Shown here piece after piece: positions 28,043-37,776 of a stretch of 64,000 bases of DNA (position 1 is the stretch's first letter; each line of letters opens with the position of its first letter). Below the pieces are notes generated by a model that saw only the letters and a list, made by a program, of their open reading frames with translations, did not search any database and was not told the origin of the DNA. The DNA comes from Algoriphagus machipongonensis (GTDB lineage Bacteria; Bacteroidota; Bacteroidia; Cytophagales; Cyclobacteriaceae), in NCBI RefSeq assembly GCF_000166275.1, contig NZ_CM001023.1, forward strand, positions 1,011,001 to 1,075,000, written 5' to 3'. Made by a program: the position numbers and the translations under genes.

Positions 28043-28363
28043 TTAAAGTTGTGCGTCTAGCTTCTGAGCCAAAACTGCTTTAGGCACTGCGCCAACTTGC
28101 TTGTCTACGATTTCACCGCCTTTGAAGAACAAAAGGGTAGGGATCGATCTGATTCCAAATGCTTGAGCTACAGCAGGGTTAGCGTCAACATCAACTTTTC
28201 CAATTACTGCTTTTCCATCATAATCACCAGCCAATTCTTCCACTACTGGACCGATCATTTTACAAGGTCCACACCATTCAGCCCAGAAGTCAACCAAAAT
28301 CGGTTGGTCTGATTTGATGATTTCCTCAAAGTTTGCATCTGTGATTTCAATTGATTTTCCCAT
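28043..28363 (-). CDS. trxA: Thioredoxin
   Basis: A 106-residue cytosolic disulfide reductase with the standard active site WCGPC (30-34), a cis-Pro loop RSIPTLLFF, and normal length. It is monocistronic with a promoter at 28398-28430 and its own terminator. Confidence 0.95.
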   Translation of the reverse strand: MGKSIEITDANFEEIIKSDQPILVDFWAEWCGPCKMIGPVVEELAGDYDGKAVIGKVDVDANPAVAQAFGIRSIPTLLFFKGGEIVDKQVGAVPKAVLAQKLDAQL

Positions 28364-28397
28364 TGTATGTTTAGTTTTAATTTTGCTTAATTTTTGC

Positions 28398-28430
28398 CAA
28401 ATATATGAGCTAAAGCGTATTGATGGGCAA
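28398..28430 (-). promoter_or_regulatory. Promoter of trxA
   Basis: On the minus strand TTG (28428-28430) is followed after 22 bp by TATATTTG (28398-28405), with the ATG 35 bp further on. Confidence 0.6.
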
Positions 28431-28491
28431 TAAGTTCCGAGGGATTTAATTTTTTTATCTATGACTCATTGATAGAATAAATGAAAACTGA

Positions 28492-31400
28492 TTAGACAAT
28501 TTTATAAATCACCTCTGGAATCTCTTTCAGCTCTTTGATCATATCTGCGCTTGGATCTATGGAGAAGCGTTTAGAGAATAGTTCTAAGGCAATATTTTCC
28601 TTTCTATCAATGACATCAAAATAAAGTTTTGCATCGCCTTTGTACTTCTCTGTAATGGATTCTAATTTTTCCATCAAGTCAAGAGTTAAATCATCCAAAT
28701 CGATATTAATCCGCATTCCCTTAACCATTTTACCACGTACTTCGCTGAGTAGCATGATATTACTGATTTTAAACTCCAGCTCATTCTCTGCCCATTTTTT
28801 TGGTTCAATCCTACCAGTAATGAAAAGGAACCATCCAGTCATGAAATACTCCTTGAACTTCACATAATCTTCACCAAACAAGAAAAAAGTAAATCCACCA
28901 TGGTAGTCTTCCATCGTTAGCGTACCAAAAGGTTTCCCGTTTTTGGTAGTTCTATGAGCAAAACTACTTACAGATCCGGCTAGCTTGATTTCTTTCTTGT
29001 TTTTAAAGCTGTCAATATCATTTAGATCTGGAAGATTCGCATTTGTAAATGATTCAATCTCTAACCTATATTGATCCAGTGGGTGTCCTGAGATATAAAG
29101 CCCCACCACTTCTTTTTCAATGTTCAATTGCTGTAGTTGGGAGAAGGGCTCCATCGGTGCCACTGAAGGCAAAGGAATATCCATACTTCCGCTGCTTCCT
29201 CCAAATAAACTAACTTGAGCACTTTCTTCTTCTTGTTGTACTTTTTGAGCGTATTTCGTTGCTTTTTCTATCAAAGTCAGGTCTCCATCCGCTGCTTCAA
29301 GGTATTGGCGTCTATGGTGCTCAGGGAAGCAGTCAAAGCCCCCTGCCATTGCTAGTGCCTCCATGGTCTTTTTGTTAAGAGCTTTAGAGTTGACACGCTT
29401 CGCAAAATCAAAAAGATTTTTAAACGGACCATTCTCCTCTCTTTCCTTGATGATTTCATCTACAGCAGCTGAGCCTGCACCTTTGATTGCTGCCATCCCA
29501 AATCGGATTTCTCCTTCAGCGTTTACCGTAAATCCGTTTTTGGATTCATTGACATCCGGGCCTAAAACAGGAATTCCAGATCGCTTGCATTCCTCCATAA
29601 AGAAGGTTACTTGCGAAATATCATTCATGTTATTACTCAAAACCGAAGCCAGGTATTCGGCAGGATAATGAGCCTTTAAATAGGCCGTTTGGTAAGCTAC
29701 CCAAGCATAACAAGTAGAGTGTGATTTGTTGAAGGCGTAAGAGGCAAATGCTTCCCAGTCTTTCCAAATCTTTTCAAGTTTGGATTTATCATGGCCTTTT
29801 TCTGCCGCTTGGTTGACAAATTTAGGCTTCATTTTGTCCAAGACATCCTTCAGCTTCTTACCCATTGCCTTACGCAATACATCCGCCTCACCCTTTGTGA
29901 ATCCAGCAAGTTTCTGAGAAAGTAACATCACTTGCTCCTGGTAGACCGTAATCCCATAGGTTTCATTGAGGTACTCCTCCATGTCATCCAGATCATAGGT
30001 AATGGGCTCCTCACCATGCTTCCTTCTAATAAAGCTTGGGATGTATTCCAATGGACCTGGACGATACAAGGCGTTCATAGCAATCAAATCGGCAAATACA
30101 GTCGGTTTGAGCTCACGCATGTACTTCTGCATTCCGGCAGATTCATATTGGAAGATTCCTACCGTCTCACCTCGCTGGAATAGCTCATAAGTCTTTACAT
30201 CATCGATCGGGAATTTTTCCGGATCTAATTCGATGCCATGCCTTTCCTTGACAATTTTGACAGCATCCTTAATCAAGGTTAAGGTTTTGAGTCCCAAGAA
30301 GTCCATTTTAAGGAGTCCGGCCGATTCTACCACAGAGTTATCAAACTGAGTGCAGACCATGTCAGAATCCTTTGCCAGAGCTACCGGAACAAAATTGGTA
30401 ATGTCATCGGGTGTGATAATAACCCCACAAGCGTGAATCCCCAGGTTTCTGACCGAACCTTCAAGCATGGTGGCCTGATTGATTGTTTTAGCCGATTCAT
30501 CCTGCCCTTTTGAAATTCGGATCAGTTCATCAGCTTTGGCAATGAGTTCACCTTGACCTTTTAATTTATCAGAAAGTGCAGCTCTGTTTCCCGCCAGTCC
30601 AAATAAAGCTTTCAGTTTAATGTCAGGCACCAAATTGGCTAGCCTTCCGGCATCTGCTAAAGGTAGATTCAATACTCTAGCAGTATCACGGATAGCAGAT
30701 TTTGCAGCCATGGTACCATAAGTGATGATTTGGGCTACCTGATTTGCTCCATATTTTTTGATTACATAGTCAATCACTTTTTGTCGGCCATGATCATCAA
30801 AGTCAATATCAATATCGGGTAGTGAAACTCGATCTGGGTTTAGGAATCTCTCAAAAAGTAGGTTGTAAGCGATCGGGTCAATATTAGTAATGCCTGTGCA
30901 ATAGGCAACTGCGGATCCTGCTGCAGATCCACGTCCCGGTCCCACAGAAACCCCAAGCTTTCTTGCTTCTACAATGAAATCCTGCACAATCAAGAAGTAT
31001 CCTGGATACCCGGTGTTTTCAATCGTTTTTAACTCAAAATCCAGGCGCTCCTCAATCTCCGGAGTGATTTCCTCGTATCGTTTTTTTGCCCCTTCATAGG
31101 TTAGGTGTCGTAAAAAGGCATTTTCACCCCGTTTTCCACCGTCCACTTCATCTTCAGGATGCTTGAATTCATCAGGAATATCAAAGGCAGGAAGTAAAAC
31201 TTCGCGAGCTAGTTTATAGGGTTCGATTTTATCCGTAATCTCTGCGGTGCATTCAATAGCCTCGGGTAAATCAGCAAAGAGCTTCTTCATCTCCTCAGGG
31301 CTTTTGATGTAATACTCATCATTTGGGAAGCCATACCGGAATTCCCGTCCTCTTTTACCGATGTATTTCTTTGGTTTTTCTACCAGTTCCCCATCCTTAA

Positions 31401-32778
31401 CACAAAGTAAAATATCGTGGGCCTTTGCATCCGCTTTATTTGTATAGTAGGAATTATTTGCGGCGAAGTATTTAACGTCATGCTTTTTAGCAAACTCCAA
31501 AAGCACCTCGTTTACCTTTTCCTCCTCGGGTATCCCATGCCTACAAAGTTCTACATAGAAATCTTCTCCAAATTGTTCTTTCCACCACAAAAAGGCTTCT
31601 TCCGCTTGTGTTTCCCCTACATTCAGGATCAAAAACGGAATTTCACCCCATAGCCCACCAGTCGTTGCGATGAGGTCTCCTTTGTATTGCTGAAGGACCT
31701 CCTTATCAATTCGAGGTAGATAATAGAATCCTTCGATATTGGCATAGGAAGCCAGTTTAGCCAGGTTATGATATCCGGCTTTGTTTTTAGCGATTAATAC
31801 AGTTTGATAACCATCGTCTTTGCTTGATTTATTTTTTCTGTCCCGGCAAAGGTTAAATTCACAACCGAGAATAGGTTTGATATCGTTGGATAGTGCCTCT
31901 TTTACAAAATGAAAGGCTGCCATCATATTGCCATGGTCAGTCATGGCGATTGCAGGCATCCCCATTTCTTTAGCCTTCGCTACCATAGCAGGAATCTCTG
32001 AGGTAGCTTGTAGGACGGAGTATTGACTATGGACGTGTAGGTGCGTAAAAGGAATATCAGTCAGGTCTGAAATGTCTGCTTTTCCTGCCTGTTTCAATAC
32101 ATCTTTGGCTGCAGCTTTTTGAGTATCTTTTGCCTGTGCAAAATTGGCTTCATCAAGCTTCGGAGCCTCATAGATCACTTCAGAAATTGCAATCCCTTCT
32201 TCAGGAGCTTGTACACCCTGAGTGATCAAACCAAAGAAACAGCGTGCTGTAGCATCTACATCATAGGCTGCATCGTGAGCATCTCCAAAGCCTTTACCAA
32301 AAAGTTTTTGGTGTAACTCAGTCAGCGTAGGCCATTTGAATTTTCCCCCTCTACCACCAGGGATAGCACAGAATTCAGTGGATATGTCTTTGGTGTCTAG
32401 TTGATCGGCGGTAAGGGGCATGGTAGCCTCTGCTCGCAGGTACTCCGAACCGACCACGTTGATGTCGAACTCGACATTGTGACCCACCAGATATTTGGTC
32501 TTTTTTACATCTCCTTCAAAAATCCCAAGTATTTGCTTTAGGTCATGTCCTTCTTTTAAGGCTCTTTTGGTAGAGATTCCATGGACTTTCTCCGCATTAT
32601 AGGGGATGGTAAAACCTTCTGGACGGATAATGTAATTATGATTCGAAATCAGATTTCCCTTCTCATCATGCAATTGCCAGGCAAGCTGGACCAGTCGTGG
32701 CCAGTTATCCACATCTGACATGGGGGCATTGTAATCGCGGGGTAATCCGGTGGTTTCGGTATCAAAAATTAAATACAT
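28492..32778 (-). CDS. dnaE: DNA polymerase III alpha subunit with fused proofreading exonuclease
   Basis: The 1428-residue replicative polymerase. Unlike E. coli DnaE, it begins with a DEDDh exonuclease domain: Exo I DTE (Asp6, Glu8), Exo II HNVEFD (Asp105), Exo III His168 and Asp173. The PHP domain starts at HLHVHSQYS (246-254). The polymerase active site includes GPGRGSAAGS (613-622) and PDIDIDF (654-660). The helix-hairpin-helix and OB domains follow. The exonuclease is thus covalent and not supplied only by DnaQ. The 286 bp upstream (32779-33064) are AT-rich; I see no clear promoter box there. Confidence 0.95.
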   Translation of the reverse strand: MYLIFDTETTGLPRDYNAPMSDVDNWPRLVQLAWQLHDEKGNLISNHNYIIRPEGFTIPYNAEKVHGISTKRALKEGHDLKQILGIFEGDVKKTKYLVGHNVEFDINVVGSEYLRAEATMPLTADQLDTKDISTEFCAIPGGRGGKFKWPTLTELHQKLFGKGFGDAHDAAYDVDATARCFFGLITQGVQAPEEGIAISEVIYEAPKLDEANFAQAKDTQKAAAKDVLKQAGKADISDLTDIPFTHLHVHSQYSVLQATSEIPAMVAKAKEMGMPAIAMTDHGNMMAAFHFVKEALSNDIKPILGCEFNLCRDRKNKSSKDDGYQTVLIAKNKAGYHNLAKLASYANIEGFYYLPRIDKEVLQQYKGDLIATTGGLWGEIPFLILNVGETQAEEAFLWWKEQFGEDFYVELCRHGIPEEEKVNEVLLEFAKKHDVKYFAANNSYYTNKADAKAHDILLCVKDGELVEKPKKYIGKRGREFRYGFPNDEYYIKSPEEMKKLFADLPEAIECTAEITDKIEPYKLAREVLLPAFDIPDEFKHPEDEVDGGKRGENAFLRHLTYEGAKKRYEEITPEIEERLDFELKTIENTGYPGYFLIVQDFIVEARKLGVSVGPGRGSAAGSAVAYCTGITNIDPIAYNLLFERFLNPDRVSLPDIDIDFDDHGRQKVIDYVIKKYGANQVAQIITYGTMAAKSAIRDTARVLNLPLADAGRLANLVPDIKLKALFGLAGNRAALSDKLKGQGELIAKADELIRISKGQDESAKTINQATMLEGSVRNLGIHACGVIITPDDITNFVPVALAKDSDMVCTQFDNSVVESAGLLKMDFLGLKTLTLIKDAVKIVKERHGIELDPEKFPIDDVKTYELFQRGETVGIFQYESAGMQKYMRELKPTVFADLIAMNALYRPGPLEYIPSFIRRKHGEEPITYDLDDMEEYLNETYGITVYQEQVMLLSQKLAGFTKGEADVLRKAMGKKLKDVLDKMKPKFVNQAAEKGHDKSKLEKIWKDWEAFASYAFNKSHSTCYAWVAYQTAYLKAHYPAEYLASVLSNNMNDISQVTFFMEECKRSGIPVLGPDVNESKNGFTVNAEGEIRFGMAAIKGAGSAAVDEIIKEREENGPFKNLFDFAKRVNSKALNKKTMEALAMAGGFDCFPEHHRRQYLEAADGDLTLIEKATKYAQKVQQEEESAQVSLFGGSSGSMDIPLPSVAPMEPFSQLQQLNIEKEVVGLYISGHPLDQYRLEIESFTNANLPDLNDIDSFKNKKEIKLAGSVSSFAHRTTKNGKPFGTLTMEDYHGGFTFFLFGEDYVKFKEYFMTGWFLFITGRIEPKKWAENELEFKISNIMLLSEVRGKMVKGMRINIDLDDLTLDLMEKLESITEKYKGDAKLYFDVIDRKENIALELFSKRFSIDPSADMIKELKEIPEVIYKIV

Positions 32779-33064
32779 ACAGCTTTGGGAATTGAGACTT
32801 CAAATTAGCGCTAATCTCTGAAATGAGGCAAGAGTAGCGGAGCTAATTGTCGGGAAATAAAAAAAATAATTACAAGTAATCCCTGATTGAACGGATAAAG
32901 CTATTACTGAATAATCTCGGCAAAAAATTTAGAAATTGAAAAAATAGTAATAGTCAATTTTCGATTTCTCACACCAAAAATCTAAAAAAAATTCATTTGA
33001 ATTTCTGACTTTCATCTTATCGCTTTACATCAGAAATACATACTTCAAACATTTAAAACCTTTA

Positions 33065-33709
33065 CTACCTCTTATCCTCCCAGGGCATGTAAACCACTTT
33101 TTTGGTTTCAAAAAACTCCTCCTTGAAATAGTCCTCCAAATGGTAAACCACATAGGATTTACCTAATTCTTCCATCTCCTCATCAACTTCACCACCTTTT
33201 AAATAAAGAATTCCATTGGGGTATTCATTGAAATCTTCCTTACGGATTTTGTTTTTGACCCAAGGGTAAAAGTTAGCCATTCGGGTGACAGCCCGACTGA
33301 TCACAAAATCATATTTACGAACAAGTTGCTCGGCTCTTGTTTGCTGAGCTTCCACATTTGCTAATTTTAACTGCTTCGCAACATCCTTCACCACAGTGAT
33401 TTTCTTTCCGATAGAGTCAACTAAATGAAAATGTGTATCAGGAAATAGGATGGCTAGAGGAATCCCAGGAAAGCCTCCACCTGTACCGATATCAAGAATT
33501 TTGGTGCCGGGTTGGAAGTTCATGACTTTACTAATACCTAATGAATGCAGGACGTGGTGGATATAAAATTGATCCATATCCTTTCTTGAAATCACGTTTA
33601 TTTTAGAATTCCAATCCTCGTAGAGTTCTTGAAGTCGATCAAATTTTGCTATTTGATCCTCAGTGAGATTGGGAAAATAAGCTTGGATAAGCTGGGTGCC
33701 GGAATTCAT
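33065..33709 (-). CDS. rsmG: 16S rRNA (guanine-527-N7) methyltransferase
   Basis: A 214-residue SAM-dependent methyltransferase. The SAM loop ILDIGTGGGFPGIPLA is at about 71-86, with the following FHLVDSIGKKITVVKD and SRAVTRMANFY typical of RsmG/GidB. Its ATG overlaps the stop of the upstream sigma factor gene by one base (TAATG). It is last in a three-gene unit. Confidence 0.95.
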   Translation of the reverse strand: MNSGTQLIQAYFPNLTEDQIAKFDRLQELYEDWNSKINVISRKDMDQFYIHHVLHSLGISKVMNFQPGTKILDIGTGGGFPGIPLAILFPDTHFHLVDSIGKKITVVKDVAKQLKLANVEAQQTRAEQLVRKYDFVISRAVTRMANFYPWVKNKIRKEDFNEYPNGILYLKGGEVDEEMEELGKSYVVYHLEDYFKEEFFETKKVVYMPWEDKR

Positions 33710-34320
33710 TAGATGTGTTTTTGTTTGCCAGCGGCGATTTCATATAGTAATTCTCTAGAGCGGTGAAGCTGAGCTTTGACTGTCCCTAAAGGTTTTTCTA
33801 GTTCTTGGGCAATCTCCTCATAGGATAGTTCGTCAAAATATCTCAACTGCACTAGTTTACGGTATTTTGCCGGTAGCTTATCTACAAAAATACGCACCAT
33901 CTCTATTCTTTGGGATCTGATAAATTCATCCTGCGGATTGTTGTCATCATCTTCCACGTCAATATTGACCGAGTTACCGCTGTCATCCGTCAAAGTATTA
34001 TTAAGACTCATGGTCTTTAATTTTTTCTTTCGGATAAAATCAATGGTATTGTTTGTGGCAATTCTGAAAAGCCAGGTACTGAAAGTGTAATCTTTTTTGA
34101 ATCTATGTAGATTTTTAAAAGCTTTAGCAAAAGCTTCCATTGTCAGATCCTCTGCATCATCAGCATCACGGATCATTTTTAGGATCATAAAAAAGACCGC
34201 TTTTTTATACCGCTTCATCAAGCTGGCATAGGCTTGCTGATCTTTATCCTGAACCGCTCTGTCGATTAGTGCAAAATCTTCTAGTGCTTTATTTGAAAAA
34301 CCTCTTTCGTTTATTTCCAT
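33709..34320 (-). CDS. ECF-type RNA polymerase sigma factor
   Basis: A 203-residue sigma-70 family protein with regions 2 (DADDAEDLTMEAFAKAFKNL, FSTWLFRIATNN) and 4 (LPAKYRKLVQLRYFDELSYEEIAQ and LGTVKAQLHRSRELL) and no region 1 or 3. I chose ATG 34320, which overlaps the upstream glycosyltransferase stop by 10 nt; an upstream in-frame start at 34362 would add 14 residues. No anti-sigma gene is adjacent, which is unusual for ECF factors, so its control is unclear. Confidence 0.9.
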   Translation of the reverse strand: MEINERGFSNKALEDFALIDRAVQDKDQQAYASLMKRYKKAVFFMILKMIRDADDAEDLTMEAFAKAFKNLHRFKKDYTFSTWLFRIATNNTIDFIRKKKLKTMSLNNTLTDDSGNSVNIDVEDDDNNPQDEFIRSQRIEMVRIFVDKLPAKYRKLVQLRYFDELSYEEIAQELEKPLGTVKAQLHRSRELLYEIAAGKQKHI

Positions 34321-35447
34321 TGGATGTCTTTTGCCTGGTGGGATATAGTCCCTAGTACCCAAAAGTAACCTAAATACAAGAAATCCAATATCCAGATGTT
34401 TTTTGGGGCCTTAGTTCCTTGGATCTTCTTACTGGAAGACGAAAATACGGCTACCATTATTACAGACCTTAAAAGAATAATACCGAAAACTATTGAAAAA
34501 TGTTCCCAACTCTTATCAATTCCGAAATAAATCATTAATCCGAGGCCTCCCAACCAGAACAAAGCATGCGAAAGAGTAAAGAAACCGATTTTTTGTTTAT
34601 CCTCTGATCGATAGTACTTTCCAGCATGTAAGTGCCTCTTCTTTTGCACTAAATACTCTTTGACTGTCTTTTTAGGAATAGAGGTGGTGTTGGATTCTGG
34701 ATCTAAAACCACTGCCGTATTTCTGCCTGTCGCATACTTATTAACGAAAAGATCATCATCTCCGCCTTCAATATGCCAAAGATCTTTAAAAGCCTTTACT
34801 TCCATGAAAAAACTTCTTCGATAACAAAGGTTTCTGCCTACTCCCATAAAAGGAGCTTTCCAAAGGCCAAAAGAGAAGTAATAAAGAACCGTAAGAAGGG
34901 TTTCGTATTGAATCCAGCTATTGAGAAAACCCTTTTCTTTTTCATAACCTGAATATCCCAGAGCAAAAGTTTTATTGTTTTCTCGTACAGGTGCAGTTAT
35001 TTTTCTTACCCACTGATTTGAATTGGGACGGCAATCGGCATCTGTTAATAAAATGATATCATTTTTCGTCACTTTAATTCCCAGGGTCATGGCAAACTTT
35101 TTGGCAGTGACATGATTCGGAGTGTACTTGATGGTAACCGATCTAAGTTTCGGGTAAATGGCCATCATTTCTTCGAGTAATCGTTTGGTTCGATCCGTGG
35201 ATCTATCATTGACGATTAGAACTTCGTAATTAGGGTAATCTTGCTCGAAGAGTTTGGGAATGAGTGTCTTAAGGTTTTTAAACTCATTATGTGCTGAAAC
35301 TAGTATAGTGACAGCTTCCTCTTTTGAAGGGTTGTTAGTTGCCTTGGAAGGCTTTGAGAATGCGGTACGTCCAAATATTACTAACAGGTATATGACCTGG
35401 ATAATTAATCCAACACCGAAGAAAAACCAAAGTAAAAATAGGCCCAT
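34311..35447 (-). CDS. Family 2 glycosyltransferase, membrane-anchored
   Basis: A 378-residue GT2 protein with one N-terminal helix (about 4-25), a GT-A domain (ILVSAHNE, VNDRSTD, TDADC at 135-139, EGGDDDLFVNK) and three or four C-terminal helices. It resembles transferases building surface polysaccharide or glycolipid. First gene of a unit with a sigma factor and rsmG, divergent from tgt. Confidence 0.87.
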   Translation of the reverse strand: MGLFLLWFFFGVGLIIQVIYLLVIFGRTAFSKPSKATNNPSKEEAVTILVSAHNEFKNLKTLIPKLFEQDYPNYEVLIVNDRSTDRTKRLLEEMMAIYPKLRSVTIKYTPNHVTAKKFAMTLGIKVTKNDIILLTDADCRPNSNQWVRKITAPVRENNKTFALGYSGYEKEKGFLNSWIQYETLLTVLYYFSFGLWKAPFMGVGRNLCYRRSFFMEVKAFKDLWHIEGGDDDLFVNKYATGRNTAVVLDPESNTTSIPKKTVKEYLVQKKRHLHAGKYYRSEDKQKIGFFTLSHALFWLGGLGLMIYFGIDKSWEHFSIVFGIILLRSVIMVAVFSSSSKKIQGTKAPKNIWILDFLYLGYFWVLGTISHQAKDIQWK

Positions 35448-35464
35448 AGATCAATTTTGCTGGG

Positions 35465-35472
35465 CAAATATA
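35465..35472 (-). promoter_or_regulatory. -7 box for the glycosyltransferase-sigma-rsmG unit
   Basis: The minus strand reads TATATTTG, 17 bp before the ATG at 35447. A proper -33 box is not clear. Confidence 0.5.
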
Positions 35473-35508
35473 AAATCAAATTCAGCAAGTCATTTAAGAA
35501 TAAGCGTA

Positions 35509-35516
35509 TATTTTTG
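35509..35516 (+). promoter_or_regulatory. -7 box for tgt
   Basis: TATTTTTG matches TAnnTTTG, 52 bp before the tgt ATG, in the divergent region shared with the glycosyltransferase gene. Confidence 0.5.
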
Positions 35517-35568
35517 TACCCTAGAACATACAATTTGCGGATTGTATACTCAATTGCATCATTTCCTT

Positions 35569-36699
35569 ATGAAGTTTAACCTTTCTCATCAAGATCCCAA
35601 GAGTAAAGCCAGAGCAGGAGTAGTCAAAACTGATCATGGTGATATTCAAACTCCTATTTTCATGCCTGTAGGTACTGCAGGTTCTGTAAAAGCAGTGCAT
35701 CAGCGGGAATTGATGTATGATATCAAAGCAGAAATAATTTTAGGAAATACCTATCATTTGTATCTGCGTCCAGGATTGGATATTCTGGAAAAAGCAGGAG
35801 GTCTCCATAAATTCAATGGTTGGTCTAAACCAATCCTGACGGATAGCGGAGGATATCAAGTGTTTTCTTTGGCGGGGACCAGAAAAATCAAAGAGGATGG
35901 TGTGATGTTTAAATCTCATATTGATGGTTCAAAGCATCATTTCACTCCAGAAAATGTGATGGATATCCAGCGAACCATTGGAGCTGATATCATTATGGCT
36001 TTTGATGAGTGTACTCCTTATCCATGTGAGTATGGCTATGCCAGGAATTCCATGGAGATGACCCATAGATGGCTAAAAAGATGTATCGATCGATTTGATT
36101 CCACAGAAGGGAAATATGGCTATAGTCAAACTTTGTTTCCTATCGTCCAAGGATCAGTTTATAAAGATTTGCGAAAGCAAAGTGCTGAGTTTATAGCTTC
36201 CACCAACCAAGAAGGAAATGCGATCGGAGGTCTTTCTGTGGGAGAACCAGCAGAAATGATGTATGAAATGACTGAACTGGTGACCGATATTCTACCTACA
36301 GATAAGCCGAGGTATCTGATGGGAGTAGGAACACCCGCCAATATTTTGGAATGCATTGCGCTTGGCGTGGATATGTTTGATTGTGTTATGCCCACTAGAA
36401 ATGCCAGAAATGGAATGCTATTTACTTCTGAGGGGATTATCAATATAAGGAATGAAAAGTGGAAGGATGACTTTTCGGCCATCGATCCTGCTATTGGAGG
36501 TCATGTCAGTACTTTTTATTCAAAAGCATACTTGAGACATTTGGTGATCAGTAAAGAGATTTTGGCTGCGCAGATTGCAAGTATCCATAACCTAAGTTTT
36601 TATCTTTGGCTGGTAAAGCAGGCAAGAGAACATATCCTTTCAGGAGATTTTGCCGTTTGGAAAGATCAAATGGTAAAGAAAGTAAGCACCAGATTATAA
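35569..36699 (+). CDS. tgt: Queuine tRNA-ribosyltransferase
   Basis: A 376-residue enzyme exchanging guanine-34 for the queuine precursor in tRNAs for Asp, Asn, His and Tyr. TDSGGYQVFS (91-100, Asp92), GGLSVGEP (220-227) and VDMFDCVMPTRNAR (Asp271 as expected nucleophile) are present. The C-terminal zinc site of E. coli-type TGT (CxCxxC) is missing: positions 307-315 read DPAIGGHVS. ATG 35569 is the family start; the open frame runs 105 codons further upstream without conservation and overlaps the divergent gene. lptG follows by 3 bp. Confidence 0.94.
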   Translation: MKFNLSHQDPKSKARAGVVKTDHGDIQTPIFMPVGTAGSVKAVHQRELMYDIKAEIILGNTYHLYLRPGLDILEKAGGLHKFNGWSKPILTDSGGYQVFSLAGTRKIKEDGVMFKSHIDGSKHHFTPENVMDIQRTIGADIIMAFDECTPYPCEYGYARNSMEMTHRWLKRCIDRFDSTEGKYGYSQTLFPIVQGSVYKDLRKQSAEFIASTNQEGNAIGGLSVGEPAEMMYEMTELVTDILPTDKPRYLMGVGTPANILECIALGVDMFDCVMPTRNARNGMLFTSEGIINIRNEKWKDDFSAIDPAIGGHVSTFYSKAYLRHLVISKEILAAQIASIHNLSFYLWLVKQAREHILSGDFAVWKDQMVKKVSTRL

Positions 36700-36702
36700 T
36701 TC

Positions 36703-37776
36703 ATGAAACTTCTCGATAAGCTGATCATCAAGGATTTTTTGAAAACCTACTTTTTTGTAGTGTTGATGCTGATCTTGATTGTATTGGTTCTTGATTTTAC
36801 AGAGAAGAATGATTCGTACATCAGAAATGATGTTCCTTCCGGGGAGATAATGAAATACATGATCAATTATGGTCTGTATCTCAATAATCTATTAACTCCG
36901 ATTACCGTTTTTATTTCGGTCATTTTCATTACCTCTAAAATGGCTGGGAGAACGGAGATCATAGCCATCTTGAGTAGTGGAGTCAGTTTTCCCAGAATGC
37001 TCAGGCCCTTTATTTTTGCCGCTATGTTGATTGGAGGAGTCAGTTTTTTGCTAAATGGTTGGGTGTTGCCTGTTGCTACGGAGGGAGTGACCAAATTTAA
37101 GCTTACCTATATAGACAAAACAAGAACTGCTTCAGATCCTAATGTTCATATCAAAGTTGGGACTGATTCTTATGCCTACCTGAGTAGGTTTTATAAAACA
37201 GGTAACACAGGATACCATTTTACACTTGAGACCATTCGTGATGGTAGATTGATCAATAAGTTATCTTCAGACCGGATTCAGTGGGATACTGCCAAAAATG
37301 TTTGGACATTAAAGAATTGGCGATTTAGAGAACTCAATGAATTTGGGGAAGATTATTCGGTAGGGGAAGAAATGGATACTACCCTTTCTATCACGCCTGA
37401 TGATTTTGACCTTCCTGAAAACCACCATGAAACCTTAAAGCTACCTGAGCTTAGTAGGCAAATTAGGGTTTTGGAAGATCGAGGTGCAGACAATGTTGCC
37501 TTTTATAAAATAGAGCGGTATGTTCGGTTTATGTCTCCTTTTGCGGCCATTATTTTGACTTTCATTGGAGTGATAATGTCTGCCAAAAAAAGTCGTGGGG
37601 GCTCCGGTTTCCAGATTGCCATGGGATTTTTATTAGCATTTATTTATATCTTATTATTTATCCTTTCCCGGACTTTTGCAGAAAATGGGGCATCCTATCC
37701 GATTTTTGCGGTCTGGCTTCCAAATATCGTATTTGGATTGACAGGGTTGGTACTTTATAAAACCGTTCCTCGCTAA
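36703..37776 (+). CDS. lptG: LptG/LptF-family permease
   Basis: A 357-residue inner-membrane protein of the YjgP/YjgQ family, part of the LPS export machine LptBFG. It has three N-terminal helices (about 12-35, 55-78, 100-120), a periplasmic beta-jellyroll-like domain (about 130-265) and three C-terminal helices. LptF and LptG are hard to tell apart; the start MKLLDKLIIKDFLKTYFFV favours LptG-like. The partner genes are not here. Directly followed, with no gap, by an EamA transporter. Confidence 0.85.
   Translation: MKLLDKLIIKDFLKTYFFVVLMLILIVLVLDFTEKNDSYIRNDVPSGEIMKYMINYGLYLNNLLTPITVFISVIFITSKMAGRTEIIAILSSGVSFPRMLRPFIFAAMLIGGVSFLLNGWVLPVATEGVTKFKLTYIDKTRTASDPNVHIKVGTDSYAYLSRFYKTGNTGYHFTLETIRDGRLINKLSSDRIQWDTAKNVWTLKNWRFRELNEFGEDYSVGEEMDTTLSITPDDFDLPENHHETLKLPELSRQIRVLEDRGADNVAFYKIERYVRFMSPFAAIILTFIGVIMSAKKSRGGSGFQIAMGFLLAFIYILLFILSRTFAENGASYPIFAVWLPNIVFGLTGLVLYKTVPR

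Noticed and set aside
32779..33064. A hidden small gene or RNA upstream of dnaE
   Set aside because: Only AT-rich sequence with stop codons in all frames and no stable GC-containing hairpin was seen.
35254..35568. A 105-residue N-terminal extension of tgt
   Set aside because: It overlaps the divergent glycosyltransferase gene and both promoter boxes, and the family start is the ATG at 35569.
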